Shown piece after piece: positions 1-10,843 of a stretch of DNA of 64,000 nt (positions within the stretch are counted from its first letter, which is position 1; each line of letters starts with the position of its first letter). A model generated the notes under the pieces. That model did no database searches and had not been told where the DNA came from. It worked only from the letters and a program-made list of their open reading frames with translations. Origin of the DNA: Catellatospora sp. TT07R-123 (GTDB lineage Bacteria; Actinomycetota; Actinomycetes; Mycobacteriales; Micromonosporaceae); assembly GCF_018327705.1 (NCBI RefSeq), contig NZ_BNEM01000001.1:2294001-2358000 (forward strand), given 5' to 3'. Position numbers and translations under genes: made by a program.

Positions 1-33
1 CCCGGCGGCCAGCAGCAGCCCCGCCGGGCTCAC
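1..33 (-). CDS. N-terminus of a MocA/MobA-like nucleotidyltransferase (cut by window edge)
   Basis: A GTG at 33-31 overlaps the TGA of the allantoicase gene (GTGA). It opens a frame reading VSPAGLLLAAG before the window ends. The AGLLLAAG start is the hallmark of the NTP-transferase fold that begins molybdenum-cofactor cytidylyl- or guanylyltransferases (MocA/MobA type). Such genes commonly sit beside xanthine dehydrogenase operons because they finish the molybdopterin cofactor, so context and motif agree. Only eleven codons are visible, so the family call is inference; the overlap and the motif are seen directly. Confidence 0.6.
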   Translation of the reverse strand, partial: MSPAGLLLAAG

Positions 34-1007
34 CGGCCGTCCTCCTGCCAGGTCTTGGCCAGGCGGGCCAGGCCGTCGGGGGTGAGCGCGCCGTGGACGC
101 GCAGCCGGGCCATGCCGCCGTCGGGGTAGACGTCGAGCAGCACCTCGTCGACGGGTGCCGCGATCGCGGGCCGGAACCGGTGCCGGGTGTCGGGCTGCAA
201 CCGGGTACGCGGCAGCAGCTGCTCGCCGTCCGGGCCGGTGAGCGCGGCCCAGCCCGGGGCGTTGCCCTTGAAGTGCGAGGTGTCCAGCTCGATCAGGGCA
301 GGCACGCCGGGGGCGGCCAGCCGGACCCGTACCCAGTCGTTGCCGCCGTCGCGGCGGCGCCGGGTCTCCCAGCCGTCGCCCATGGTCGCGGCCAGGCCGG
401 GCAGCAGCAGGTTGCCGGGCGAGCCGTAGAAGCGGTCGGAGCAGTCGAGCACGCGGCCGCCGTACTCGGCCGCGGCCAGGTCGAACACGTCGGGCAGCAG
501 GTCGGGGTCGATCGCGGGCTCGCCGTAGACGCGCAGCCGGGCCACGCCGCCGTCGGGGAAGATGCTCAGCCGCACGTGCGAGGCCCGGCGCGGCGAGTCC
601 ACCGGGAACCGGTTGCGGGTGTCGCCCTGCAACGGCGAGCGCTCCACCAGCGGGAACCAGTCGGCCCCGGCCAGCTCGCCCGGCGACGGATAGCCGGCGA
701 GCAGGCAGCCGTCGACGGCCGCCTCGGGCGGGTAGTTGCCGGTGAAGTGCGCGGTGTCGACGACGACGCCCCGGACGGCCCCGGGGGTGCCGAGCCGGAC
801 GATCGCGTGGTCGTGGCCGGGTTCGCGGCGGCGGCGGGTCTCCCAGCCGTCGTACACCTGGCCCTTGGCGCCGAAGGTGCGCGGGGTGAACCCCGGCGCC
901 CACGGGTTGATCAGGTTGTCGCGCTCGGCGAAGAACTCGTCGTTGGCGGCCACGACGCTGCCGCCGAGCGCCCGCGAGGCCAGGTCCAGCGATTCCTCGA
1001 ACATCAT
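30..1007 (-). CDS. alc: allantoicase
   Basis: Hydrolyses allantoate to ureidoglycolate and urea in the cytoplasm. The 325-residue product is two copies of the allantoicase domain. Each half carries GWETRRRR, a DT(A/S)HF(T/K)GN stretch, a QGDTRNRF or QPDTRHRF segment and YPDGG or FPDGG followed by (M/V)ARLRV(H/Y)G. The ATG at 1007 was chosen because it overlaps the allantoinase stop as ATGA, and the protein then begins MMFEESLDLASRALGG, typical of the family. It is the penultimate visible gene of the purine operon, and its stop overlaps the next start. No separate ureidoglycolate lyase or urease gene is visible before the window edge. Confidence 0.93.
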   Translation of the reverse strand: MMFEESLDLASRALGGSVVAANDEFFAERDNLINPWAPGFTPRTFGAKGQVYDGWETRRRREPGHDHAIVRLGTPGAVRGVVVDTAHFTGNYPPEAAVDGCLLAGYPSPGELAGADWFPLVERSPLQGDTRNRFPVDSPRRASHVRLSIFPDGGVARLRVYGEPAIDPDLLPDVFDLAAAEYGGRVLDCSDRFYGSPGNLLLPGLAATMGDGWETRRRRDGGNDWVRVRLAAPGVPALIELDTSHFKGNAPGWAALTGPDGEQLLPRTRLQPDTRHRFRPAIAAPVDEVLLDVYPDGGMARLRVHGALTPDGLARLAKTWQEDGR

Positions 1008-2287
1008 GGGCGCTCCAGCAGTCGGCCGAACGGTTCCGCGCCGGCCAGGCGGCCGCGCAGCCAGGTGTCGCGGACCACCCCGCGCAGCCGCCGCCCCTGG
1101 TACGGCGAGACCGGGTGCCGGTGCAGCAGCGCCGCGGCGTCCACGGTGAACTCCGCCTCCGGGTCGAACGCGACCAGGTCGGCGTCGGCGCCGACCGCGA
1201 TGCGGCCCTTGCCGGGCAGGCCGACCAGGTCGGCGGGGGCCTGCGCCATCCAGCCGACGACCTGCGCCAGCGGCACCGCCCGGGTCACCGCCGCGGTCCA
1301 GACCACGGGCAGGCTGAGCTGCACCGACGCGATGCCGCCCCAGGCGGTGGCGAAGTCGCCTGCCTTCAGCTCGGGCGGGCACGGCGAGTGGTCGGACACG
1401 ACCGCGTCGATGACGCCGTCACGCAGCCCCTGCCACAGGGCGTCCTGGTGGGCGCCGTCGCGCACGGGCGGGCAGCACTTGAACTCGGTGGCGCCGTCGG
1501 GCACCTGGTCGGCCCGCAGGGTGAGGTAGTGCGGGCAGGTCTCGGCGGTGACGCGTACGCCGTCGGCCTTGGCCTTGGCGATCTCGGCGACGGCCTCGGC
1601 GGCGGCCAGGTGCAGGATGTGCACCCGGGCGCCGGTGCGCCGGGCCAGGCCGATCGCGGTGGCCACGGCCGACGCCTCGGCCTGCGGCGGGCGGCTGGCG
1701 ACGAAGTCGGTGAAGTGCGCGGCGTGCGCGGGCGTACGCACCAGCGCCGGGTCCTCGGCGTGCAGCACGAACAGCGCGTCGACGGCGCGCAGCGCCTGCT
1801 CCAGCCCGGCCGGGTCCAGCGGCGGGAACTCCGGCACCCCGGAGTCGATGAGGAACGCCTTGAACCCGAAGACGCCCTGGGCATGCAGGCGCGGCAGCTC
1901 GGCGGCGTTGCCGGGCACGGCGCCGCCCCAGAAGCCGACGTCGACGTAGCACTGCTCGGCCGCCGCCGCGCGCTTGACCGCCAGCGCCGCCGGGTCGACC
2001 GTCGGCGGGATGCTGTTGAGCGGCATGTCGACGATCGTGGTGACGCCCCCGGCGGCCGCGGCGCGGGTGGCGGTGTCGAAGCCCTCCCACTGGGTGCGGC
2101 CCGGCTCGTTGACGTGCACGTGCGTGTCGACCAGGCCGGGCAGCAGTGCGCACTCCCCCAGGTCGATGACGTCGGGGCCGGTCAGCGCCCCGTGCCCGGC
2201 GACGGAGGCGATCCGCCCGCCGCTGACGGCGACGTCGGCGGGCCGCTCGCCCTCCGGCGTGAACACCCGGTACGACCGGAAGATCAT
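1004..2287 (-). CDS. allB: allantoinase
   Basis: Opens the hydantoin ring of allantoin to give allantoate. The 427-residue amidohydrolase shows the metal motif DTHVHVNEPG near residue 60, the GVTTIVDMPLNS strand, a candidate metal-bridging lysine in FGFKAFLIDSG, HAEDP, HILHLA and VSDHSPCP near the C-terminus. The length is normal for the cyclic amidohydrolase family. The ATG at 2287 lies 5 nt after the stop of the DUF6986 gene, and the end overlaps allantoicase by 4 nt, so translation is probably coupled. It supplies the substrate for the next enzyme in the operon. Confidence 0.94.
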   Translation of the reverse strand: MIFRSYRVFTPEGERPADVAVSGGRIASVAGHGALTGPDVIDLGECALLPGLVDTHVHVNEPGRTQWEGFDTATRAAAAGGVTTIVDMPLNSIPPTVDPAALAVKRAAAAEQCYVDVGFWGGAVPGNAAELPRLHAQGVFGFKAFLIDSGVPEFPPLDPAGLEQALRAVDALFVLHAEDPALVRTPAHAAHFTDFVASRPPQAEASAVATAIGLARRTGARVHILHLAAAEAVAEIAKAKADGVRVTAETCPHYLTLRADQVPDGATEFKCCPPVRDGAHQDALWQGLRDGVIDAVVSDHSPCPPELKAGDFATAWGGIASVQLSLPVVWTAAVTRAVPLAQVVGWMAQAPADLVGLPGKGRIAVGADADLVAFDPEAEFTVDAAALLHRHPVSPYQGRRLRGVVRDTWLRGRLAGAEPFGRLLERP

Positions 2288-2292
2288 GTCAG

Positions 2293-3437
2293 TCACAGCG
2301 CGTCCAGGGTGGCGGGGTCGAGGTCGAGCTCGGCCGGGTCGAGGGCGCCGCAGTGCAGGCCGCGGCGCAGGAAGGCGGCGAGCATGCGGGCGGTGGCGGG
2401 CTCGTCGAGGTAGCCGCCGTCGCGGCGGTCCAGGTAGTCGCGCAGGCGCCGGGCGGCCAGGGGCGCGCCGTCGCGGAAGAAGGCGTACGCCGTGCCGAAG
2501 CGCGTGGCCAGCTGCGCCGGATGCAGGTCCCAGCCCTGGTAGAAGCCGCGTTCCAGGCCCCGGCGCACCAGCGCGGCGTGCACGGCCCAGGCGGCGTGCA
2601 CGGCGGCGGTGTCCCCGACGGGCAGGATGTTGGTGGAGCCGTCGGACAGCCGTACCCCCGTGCCCGCCGCCGCCACCTGCATCACCGCCTTGGCGTGGTC
2701 GGCCGCCGGATGGTCGGCCGCCTGGTGCCCGGGGGCGATGCCCAGCGCGGCGGAGTAGTCGTACGTGCCGTAGTGCAGGCCCGTGCACCGCCCGCCGCTC
2801 GCGTGGATCATCCGGGCCAGCGGGACCGTCCCGTCGGCGGCCAGCACCGCCTGCGGCAGCTCGATCTGGAGCTCGAAGCGCAGCTGTCCCGCCATCGGCT
2901 CCAGCCTGCGGCACAGCGCCGCCATCGCCTCGACCTGCGCCACCGAGCTCACCTTCGGCAGCGTCACCACGAACCCGGGCGGGATGGTGCCGAGGGAGTC
3001 CAGGAACCGGTCCAGGGTGCGCACCGCCCGCGCCCGGGTCGGCGCCTCCAGGCTCTTGATCCGGATGCCGGTGAACGGCGCCGGCCGGGTCGCCACGTAC
3101 GCGGCCATCGCGCGGGCGTGGGCGTCCTCGGTCTCGTCCTCGCGCACCCCGTAGCCGTCCTCGAAGTCGATGCGCAGGTCCTCGACCGGTTCGGTGGACA
3201 GCTTGCGGCCCACCCGCTCGCGCAGCTCCTCCGGGTACGGCAGCCCGTGCTCGGCGACCGCGGCCAGCGCCTGGGCGCCCCAGCGCGGCACCAGGTCCGC
3301 GCGCACCCGGTCGGCGGGGACGTAGACGGTGTGCAGCGGCTGGCGGGTGGCCGGCTCGCCGGGATAGTGCTGCCGCCACTGGGCGTCGTCGGCGGCCAGG
3401 CGCCGGTCGAGGTCGGCGTACGCCGAGCCGGTGAGCA

Positions 3438-3438
<1 letters not shown>
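2293..3438 (-). CDS. DUF6986 protein, HpcH/HpaI aldolase or citrate-lyase-beta-like
   Basis: A 381-residue protein of the phosphoenolpyruvate/pyruvate TIM-barrel superfamily. Motifs include RIDFEDGYG, GIRIKSLE, VVTLPKV, FELQIELPQA and LHYGTYDYSAALG. The acidic FEDGYG and the E of QIELP sit where CitE-like enzymes bind Mg2+. I recognise it as the actinobacterial DUF6986 family, usually found beside malate synthase in allantoin clusters. Its reaction is not established to my knowledge. Lying between aceB and allB, it may act on a glyoxylate-derived C-C bond (inference). The start ATG overlaps the aceB stop by one base (TGATG). Confidence 0.75.
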
Positions 3439-4955
<1,517 letters not shown>

Positions 4956-7286
4956 TCAGACTCCCACGATGTGTTCGGGGCGCACCGGCACCCGGGTCAG
5001 CGCGGCGCCGGTGGCGGCGCGGATGGCGGCCACGATCGCGGGCGTGGACGAGATCGTCGGCGGTTCCCCCACCCCGCGCAGGCCGTACGGGCTGTGCGGG
5101 TCGGCCAGCTCCAGGATGTCGAGCTGCATCGGCGGCATGTCCATGATCGTAGGAAGCAGGTAGTCGGTGAAGGACGGATTGCGCACCATTCCGTCGACGA
5201 CCTGGATCTCCTCCATCAGCGCCAGCCCCAGCCCCTGCGCCGTCCCGCCCTGGATCTGCCCGGCCACGGCCTGCGGGTTCACCGCTTTGCCCACGTCCTG
5301 GGCCGTGACGATCTCCACCACCTTGACCAGGCCGAGTTCGACGTCGACGTCGACGGTGGCGCGGTGGGCGGCGAAGGCGTACTGGACGTGGGCGTCGCCC
5401 TGGCCCGTCCGCGGGTCGAGCGGGTGGGTGGGCCGGTGGCGCCACTCCACCGTCTCCTCGACCGGCCCCTCCGCCAGCGCCAGCACCAGCTCCTCAGGCG
5501 TGAGGAAGGGTGAGGGCGCCCTTCCGCACCGCTCCAGCAGGCGGGTGCGCAGGGCGATGCAGGCGGCGCGGACGGCACCGCCGGTCATGTACGTCTGGCG
5601 CGAGGCCGACGACGAGCCCGCGCTGCCCACGTTCGTGTCGGCGGGCGCGATGGTCACCTGGTCCACCCCGAGCTCGGTGCGCACGATCTGCGCCTGCACG
5701 GTGACCAGCCCCTGGCCGACCTCGGCGGCGGCCGTGTGCACCAGCGCCGCCGGACGCCCGCCGACCAGCTCCAGCCGCACCCGGGCGGTGGCGAAGTCGT
5801 CGAACCCCTCCGAGAAGCACACGTTCTTGATGCCGATGCCGTAACCGACCCCGCGCACCACGCCCTCGCCCCGGGTGGTGTTGGCGGTGCCGCCGGGGCG
5901 GAAGTCGGCCTCGGCCGGGGCGGGCGCCCGGTCCCGGACCAGCCGCAGCAGCTCGGCGACCGGGGCGGGACCCTCCACGACCTGCCCGGTCGGCATCCGG
6001 TCGCCGGTGGTGAGCGCGTTGCGCACCCGCACCTCGACCGGGTCCAGCCCGACCGCCTCGGCGAGGCGGTCCATCTGCGACTCGTACGCGAAGCACGCCT
6101 GGACGGCGCCGAAGCCGCGCATCGCCCCGCAGGGCGGGTTGTTCGTGTACAGCCCGTAGGCGTCCATCACCACGTTCGGCACGTCGTAGGGGCCGATGCC
6201 GAGGGTGGCGGCGTTGGCGACGACCGCACCGGTGCTGGAGGCGTACGCGCCCCCGTCGAGCACGATGCTCGCCTTCACGTAGACCAGGCGGCCGTCGCGG
6301 TCGGCGCCGTGCTCGTAGCGCAGCCGGGCGGGGTGGCGGTGCACGTGGCCGAAGAACGACTCTTCCCGGCCGTACACCATCTTCACCGGACGCCCGGTCC
6401 GCAGCGCCAGCAGGCACGCGTGCACCTGCATGGACAGGTCCTCGCGCGCGCCGAAGGCGCCGCCGACCCCGGCCAGGGTGAGCCGCACCTTCTCGGGTGG
6501 CAGGCCCAGGCATGCCGCGACCTGCTGCTGGTCGACGTGCAGCCACTGGGTGGCGATGTACAGGTCGACGCCGCCGTCCTCGGCGGGCACCGCGAGCCCG
6601 GACTCCGGGCCCAGGAACGCCTGGTCCTGCATGCCGACCCGGTACTCGCCGGTGACCACCACCGCGGCGGTCGCGGCCGGGTCGCCCTTGCGGATCGGCA
6701 CGTGCCGCAGCAGGTTCGGCCGGTCGGCGTGGACGCGGTCGGACGCGGGGTCCAGCGCGGCGTCGGGGTCGGTGACGGGGGTGAGCACCTCGTAGTCGGC
6801 CCTGATCAGGGACGCGGCGCGGCGGGCGGTCTCGGGGTGGTCGGCGGCCACGATCGCGACCGGCTCGCCCTGGTAGCGCACCTCGGTGCCGGCCAGGACG
6901 GGCTGGTCGGCGTGCTCCAGGCCGTACACCCGGCGTCCCGGCACGTCCTGCGCCGTGAGCACGGCATAGACCCCCGGCAGCGCGACCGCCGCGGTCAGGT
7001 CCAGGTTCACGAGCTTCGCGCGGGGGTACGGGCTGCGCAGCGTCGCGCCCCACAGCATGTCGTCGGCCCACAGATCCGACGAGAACGCGAACTCGCCACT
7101 GACCTTCAGCCGCCCGTCCGGCCGCTGCGGACTGCTCCCCACCCCGCCGCCGACCCGCGTGTCCAGCCCGCTCGGCCGCACCGCCACCCGCGTCCCGGTG
7201 CCCGGCCCGCCGAGATCTTGTGCGTTCTCCGTCGCCCCAGCAGCAGAAGACGCACAAGATCTGGTCGGCTCTATGCGCCCGGTCAC
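4956..7286 (-). CDS. xanthine dehydrogenase, molybdopterin-binding subunit
   Basis: Large catalytic subunit (776 residues) that oxidises hypoxanthine/xanthine to urate. It contains the a/b hammerhead start PDGRLKVSGEFAFSSDLW, GVGGAFGAREDLS, CGAMRGFGAVQ, ASRQTYMTGGA and the C-terminal RGVGEPPT, whose Glu is the catalytic base of the family. The GTG at 7286 overlaps the stop of the deaminase gene (GTGA). The first ~55 residues are not like the family, are Ser/Gly/Thr-rich and are partly encoded by an inverted repeat at 7213-7262. A later start inside the frame is therefore possible, although no ATG occurs until well into the domain. Confidence 0.9.
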   Translation of the reverse strand: MTGRIEPTRSCASSAAGATENAQDLGGPGTGTRVAVRPSGLDTRVGGGVGSSPQRPDGRLKVSGEFAFSSDLWADDMLWGATLRSPYPRAKLVNLDLTAAVALPGVYAVLTAQDVPGRRVYGLEHADQPVLAGTEVRYQGEPVAIVAADHPETARRAASLIRADYEVLTPVTDPDAALDPASDRVHADRPNLLRHVPIRKGDPAATAAVVVTGEYRVGMQDQAFLGPESGLAVPAEDGGVDLYIATQWLHVDQQQVAACLGLPPEKVRLTLAGVGGAFGAREDLSMQVHACLLALRTGRPVKMVYGREESFFGHVHRHPARLRYEHGADRDGRLVYVKASIVLDGGAYASSTGAVVANAATLGIGPYDVPNVVMDAYGLYTNNPPCGAMRGFGAVQACFAYESQMDRLAEAVGLDPVEVRVRNALTTGDRMPTGQVVEGPAPVAELLRLVRDRAPAPAEADFRPGGTANTTRGEGVVRGVGYGIGIKNVCFSEGFDDFATARVRLELVGGRPAALVHTAAAEVGQGLVTVQAQIVRTELGVDQVTIAPADTNVGSAGSSSASRQTYMTGGAVRAACIALRTRLLERCGRAPSPFLTPEELVLALAEGPVEETVEWRHRPTHPLDPRTGQGDAHVQYAFAAHRATVDVDVELGLVKVVEIVTAQDVGKAVNPQAVAGQIQGGTAQGLGLALMEEIQVVDGMVRNPSFTDYLLPTIMDMPPMQLDILELADPHSPYGLRGVGEPPTISSTPAIVAAIRAATGAALTRVPVRPEHIVGV
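7213..7262. repeat. inverted repeat inside the XdhMo N-terminal coding region
   Basis: The arm AGATCTTGTGCGT (7213-7225) is repeated as its perfect reverse complement at 7250-7262, with 24 nt between. It lies about 8-25 codons after the GTG start of the molybdenum subunit and stays in frame, encoding roughly DLV..AQDLG-like linker residues rather than conserved domain. It resembles a small palindromic element that has been absorbed by the reading frame. It could also form a hairpin in the mRNA between two coupled genes. Confidence 0.75.
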
Positions 7287-8668
7287 CGGGGCACCTCCGT
7301 GGTCAGGCGGCGGCTGACGTGGGCCAGTTCGCGGGCGAGGATGTGCTCGTCGGCATTGGTCAGCCGGCCCGCGCGCACGACGGTCGCGCCGCCGACCAGC
7401 AGCGCCTCCAGCGGTGCGGGCGGCCCGAGCACCAGCGCGGCCACCGGGTCGGCGATGCCCGCGTGCCCCAGCCCGTCCAGCCGCCACAGCGCGATGTCGG
7501 CCAGCTTCCCGGCCTCCAGCGACCCCAGCTCCCGCTCCCGCCCCAGGCACCGCGCCCCGCCCATCGTCCCCAGCGCCAGCGCCTCGCGCGCCGTCAGCGC
7601 GACCGCGGCCACACCGCCGTCGGGGTCGGTCAGGGCGGCCCGCAGCCGGGCCGAGAACAGGGCCTGGCGCAGCTCGGGGCCGAGCGCGCCCGCCTCCTGC
7701 GAGGCGGCGCCGTCGACGCCCAGGCCCACCGGCGCCCCGGCGTCGAGCAGCGCCCGCACCGGGGCGATGCCCGCGCCGAGCCGGGCGTTGGAGCTGGGGC
7801 AGTGCGCGATCCCGGTGCCGGTGGCGCCGAGCCGGGCGATCGCGGCCGGGTCCAGGTGCACCCCGTGCGCCAGCCAGACGTCGCCGCCCAGCCAGCCGAG
7901 CTTCTCGGCGTACTCGACCGGGGTGCAGCCGAAGCGGTCGCGGCAGAACCGCTCCTCCTCCAGCGTCTCGGCCAGGTGCGTGTGCAGGCGTACGCCGTGG
8001 GCGCGGGCCAGCGCGGCGCCCTCGCGCATCAGCTCAGGCGTCACCGAGAACGGCGAGCACGGCGCCACCGCCACCCGCACCATGGCCGACGGGGACGGGT
8101 CGTGATGGCGCTCGATCGCCTCGGCGGTCGCGGCCAGCGCCGCGTCGGTCGACTCCACCACGTGGTCGGGCGGCAGCCCGCCGTCCTTGGCGCCCAGGTC
8201 CATCGAGCCCCGGCAGGCGTGCAGCCGGATCCCGATCCCGGCCGCCGCCCTGACCTGCGTCCCGATCAGGTCACCGGAGCCGCGCGGGAAGACGTAGTGG
8301 TGGTCGGCGGCGGTGGTGCAGCCCGACAGTGCGAGCCAGCCCAGCCCGGCGGCGGTGGTGGCGTGCACCAGCTCGTCGTCCAGCCGCGCCCAGGTCGGGT
8401 ACAGCTCGACCAGCCAGCCGAACAGGTCGCGCTGCTGCGCCAGCCCCCGGGTGGCCCACTGGTACAGGTGGTGGTGGGTGTTGACCAGCCCCGGCGTGGC
8501 CAGGCAGCCCCGCCCGTCGACCACCTCGTCGACGGGCCCGACGTAGCCGCCCGCCCCGACCTCGGCGATCCGGGCGCCCTCGATCAGCACATGTCCGCGC
8601 CGGTGCTCGGTGCCGTCGGCGTCGACGGTCGCGATCGCGCAGTCGGCGATCAGCACGCGCCCGCTCAT
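7283..8668 (-). CDS. 8-oxoguanine/guanine-type deaminase (amidohydrolase)
   Basis: A 461-residue metal-dependent deaminase of the TRZ/ATZ-guanine deaminase group. Visible motifs are PGLVNTHHHLYQWATRG (metal His-x-His), HTHLAET, LAHGVHLD, IAHCPSSNARLGAG and GLGVDGAASQE. The PCSPFSVTPELMREGAALA segment and the loop NTHHHLYQ match 8-oxoguanine deaminases, which turn 8-oxoguanine into urate; guanine deaminase activity (guanine to xanthine) is the alternative. Either product enters this operon's pathway. The start ATG overlaps the 2Fe-2S subunit stop (ATGA), and its own stop overlaps the GTG of the molybdenum subunit, so it splits the dehydrogenase genes. Confidence 0.88.
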   Translation of the reverse strand: MSGRVLIADCAIATVDADGTEHRRGHVLIEGARIAEVGAGGYVGPVDEVVDGRGCLATPGLVNTHHHLYQWATRGLAQQRDLFGWLVELYPTWARLDDELVHATTAAGLGWLALSGCTTAADHHYVFPRGSGDLIGTQVRAAAGIGIRLHACRGSMDLGAKDGGLPPDHVVESTDAALAATAEAIERHHDPSPSAMVRVAVAPCSPFSVTPELMREGAALARAHGVRLHTHLAETLEEERFCRDRFGCTPVEYAEKLGWLGGDVWLAHGVHLDPAAIARLGATGTGIAHCPSSNARLGAGIAPVRALLDAGAPVGLGVDGAASQEAGALGPELRQALFSARLRAALTDPDGGVAAVALTAREALALGTMGGARCLGRERELGSLEAGKLADIALWRLDGLGHAGIADPVAALVLGPPAPLEALLVGGATVVRAGRLTNADEHILARELAHVSRRLTTEVPR

Positions 8669-9129
8669 GCGGCGTCACCGGCGGCGAGCCGTACCGCTTC
8701 CATGATCTTCTCGTAGCCGGTGCAGCGGCACAGGTTGCCCGCCAGCGCCTCGCGGATCTGCGGGTCGGTCGGGTGCGGGTTGCGGGCCAGCAGGTCGTCC
8801 ACCGCCACGATCAGGCCCGGCGTGCAGAAGCCGCACTGCACCGCACCGGCTGCCAGGAACGCCCGCTGCACCGGCCCCGGCTCGGCGTCCGGGCCGCCGC
8901 TCAGGCCCTCGACGGTGACGACCTCGCGGCCCACCGCCTGACCGGCCGCGACCAGGCACGCGCACACCGCGACCCCGTCCAGGTACACCGTGCACGAGCC
9001 GCATTCGCCCTGCTCGCAGGCGTTCTTGCTGCCCGGCAGGCCGAGCCGCTCGCGCAGCACGTAGAGCAGGCTCTCGCCCTCCCACACGTCGTCGGCGGTG
9101 CGGGGCACCCCGTTGACTGTCGCCGTCAC
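8665..9129 (-). CDS. xanthine dehydrogenase, 2Fe-2S subunit
   Basis: A 154-residue electron-transfer subunit. The N-terminal plant-type [2Fe-2S] site is CEQGECGSC followed by VAVCAC; the C-terminal four-helix domain has QCGFCTPG and [12 protein letters not shown]. These eight Cys hold the two clusters that carry electrons from molybdenum to FAD. The GTG at 9129 gives a GTGA overlap with the FAD subunit stop; a second GTG two codons upstream (9135) is possible. Length is standard for separate small subunits. Confidence 0.94.
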   Translation of the reverse strand: MTATVNGVPRTADDVWEGESLLYVLRERLGLPGSKNACEQGECGSCTVYLDGVAVCACLVAAGQAVGREVVTVEGLSGGPDAEPGPVQRAFLAAGAVQCGFCTPGLIVAVDDLLARNPHPTDPQIREALAGNLCRCTGYEKIMEAVRLAAGDAA

Positions 9130-9977
9130 GCGCACAGTTCCTCCCAGGCCCAGGTCAGCGTGCGCCGGGCCAGCACCGACAGGCCGTGCCTGCGGTAGGC
9201 GGCGGTGCCGCGTACGTCGTCGATGGGGGCGGCCGCGGCCGCGACCAGCTCGCCGAAGCGGCGGGCCAGGTCCGGGTCGAGCGGGCCGGGGCCGTCCCAG
9301 AGCAGGTGCGCGGCGGCGAACTCCTCCGCCGCGGGGGCGCGGCGCGGGGTCGGCGCGGCCGAGCCGATCCCGGTGCCGACCGCGCGCCGCCCCGGGTGCA
9401 GGGCCAGCGCGAACGAGCCGACCGCGATCACCATCGCGTTGCGGGTGCCGATCTTGGCGAACTGCTCGGGTCCGTCGGCGGGCGGCACCAGCACCGCCGC
9501 GATCAGCTCGTCGGGGGCGAGCACGCTGCGCTTGGGGCCGGTGAAGAAGTCGGCCACCGGCACCTCGCGGGTGCCGCGCACCGAGGCGAGCTCGACCGTC
9601 GCCCCGGCGGCCAGCAGCGGCGGGTGGCCGTCCCCGGCGGGCGAGGCCGAACCGAGGTTGCCGCCGAGGGTGCCCCGGTTGCGGATCTGCGGCGAGCCGA
9701 CCGTGCGCGACGCGGCGGCCAGCCCCGGCAGCTGCCCGCCCAGCTCCTCGATGATCCTGGTGTACGTGACCCCGGCACCGACCCGCAGCACCGCGCCGTC
9801 GCGGTCCCACGCCGACAGCTCCGGCACCCGGGTCAGGTCCAGCAGCAGCGGCGGGCGGCGGCGGTGGAAGTTGAGCTCCACCATCACGTCGGTGCCCCCG
9901 GCCACCGGCACCGCATCGGTGCGCTCGGCCTTGGCCGCCAGCGCGTCCGCCCACGTCAGCGGAGTGAGGAAGTCCAT
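9126..9977 (-). CDS. xanthine dehydrogenase, FAD-binding subunit
   Basis: A 283-residue medium subunit of the CoxM/XdhB type. The PCMH-type FAD domain shows [14 protein letters not shown] near residue 25, [23 protein letters not shown] (FAD pyrophosphate loop) and [12 protein letters not shown]. The C-terminal CO-dehydrogenase flavoprotein domain follows from about residue 170. The ATG at 9977 overlaps the urate oxidase stop as TGATG. It passes electrons from the iron-sulphur subunit to the final acceptor, probably NAD+. Confidence 0.93.
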   Translation of the reverse strand: MDFLTPLTWADALAAKAERTDAVPVAGGTDVMVELNFHRRRPPLLLDLTRVPELSAWDRDGAVLRVGAGVTYTRIIEELGGQLPGLAAASRTVGSPQIRNRGTLGGNLGSASPAGDGHPPLLAAGATVELASVRGTREVPVADFFTGPKRSVLAPDELIAAVLVPPADGPEQFAKIGTRNAMVIAVGSFALALHPGRRAVGTGIGSAAPTPRRAPAAEEFAAAHLLWDGPGPLDPDLARRFGELVAAAAAPIDDVRGTAAYRRHGLSVLARRTLTWAWEELCA

Positions 9978-10843
9978 CACGATCGCCCGGCCCAATCCCA
10001 GGCCAATCCTGGCCCGTCCGCGCCCTCGCGTGCCACCGTCGCCTCGATCAGCCCGTACGGCCGGTCGGCGGCGACGTACACCTCGCCCGGGTTGTCCAGC
10101 CCGAACGGGGCCAGGTCGACCAGGAAGTGGTGCCGGTTCGGCAGCGACAGCCGCACCTCGGCCACCTGCGGCACCGCGTCGAGCACCCGCTCGCCCATCG
10201 CGTACAGCGTCTGCTGGAGTGAGCGGCTGTAGGTCTGGGTGAACGCGTCGACCAGCGCGGCGTGGGCCGCGTCGTACGCGCCGTCCCAGCCGGTGCCCAG
10301 GTCGGCGAAGCGCCAGCGGGCGTCCACGGCGGTGGCCAGGATCCGGTCGGCCGCCTCCGGCAGCGTGGTGTACCGGTCGCGGGCGAACCCCCGGAACTCC
10401 GAGCCGGTGGTGTTCAGCAGCACCAGGCCGGTCAGCCCGCCGACCACCCAGGCCCCCGCCGCCGACGCGGTCACCACGGCCAGCCGGGTCTCGTCGCCGC
10501 GCCGGGCGAACGAATGCTCGCCCAGCCGCTGCCACGGATGCCGCTGCACGGTCACCCGGGCCTGCTCGACCGCGCCGCCGCCGCTGACGAAGTGCCGGGC
10601 CAGGTCCAGCCCGAACTCCTCGATCGTGGCGACGCCGTGGCGGGCCAGGGCGTACACGGTGTTCTTCTGCGTGTCGGTCGGCAGCACGTCGGTGTTGTCG
10701 CCGGTCAGATGCGTGGCCGCCAGCCGGCCCGCGAGCGCGGTGCTGACGGTCAGGTCGGTGAGCCGGTGGTGCGGGCCGTCGCGGTCCACCCGCACCAGGC
10801 GGCATTCGGCCTTGCCGTAGCTGTTGGCACCCAGGACCGCCAT
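9977..10843 (-). CDS. urate oxidase (uricase)
   Basis: Cofactor-independent oxidation of urate to 5-hydroxyisourate. The 288-residue sequence has two tandem T-fold halves. The N-terminal half begins LGANSYGKAECRLVRV and holds DVLPTDTQKNTVYALA, with the active-site Thr and Lys; the C-terminal half has RDRYTTLPEA, LADLGTGWDGAY-like sequence and LPNRHHFLVDLAPFG. Length is close to the usual ~300. The ATG at 10843 overlaps the HIUase stop by one base. Downstream in the same transcript come the xanthine dehydrogenase subunits that make its substrate. Confidence 0.95.
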   Translation of the reverse strand: MAVLGANSYGKAECRLVRVDRDGPHHRLTDLTVSTALAGRLAATHLTGDNTDVLPTDTQKNTVYALARHGVATIEEFGLDLARHFVSGGGAVEQARVTVQRHPWQRLGEHSFARRGDETRLAVVTASAAGAWVVGGLTGLVLLNTTGSEFRGFARDRYTTLPEAADRILATAVDARWRFADLGTGWDGAYDAAHAALVDAFTQTYSRSLQQTLYAMGERVLDAVPQVAEVRLSLPNRHHFLVDLAPFGLDNPGEVYVAADRPYGLIEATVAREGADGPGLAWDWAGRS

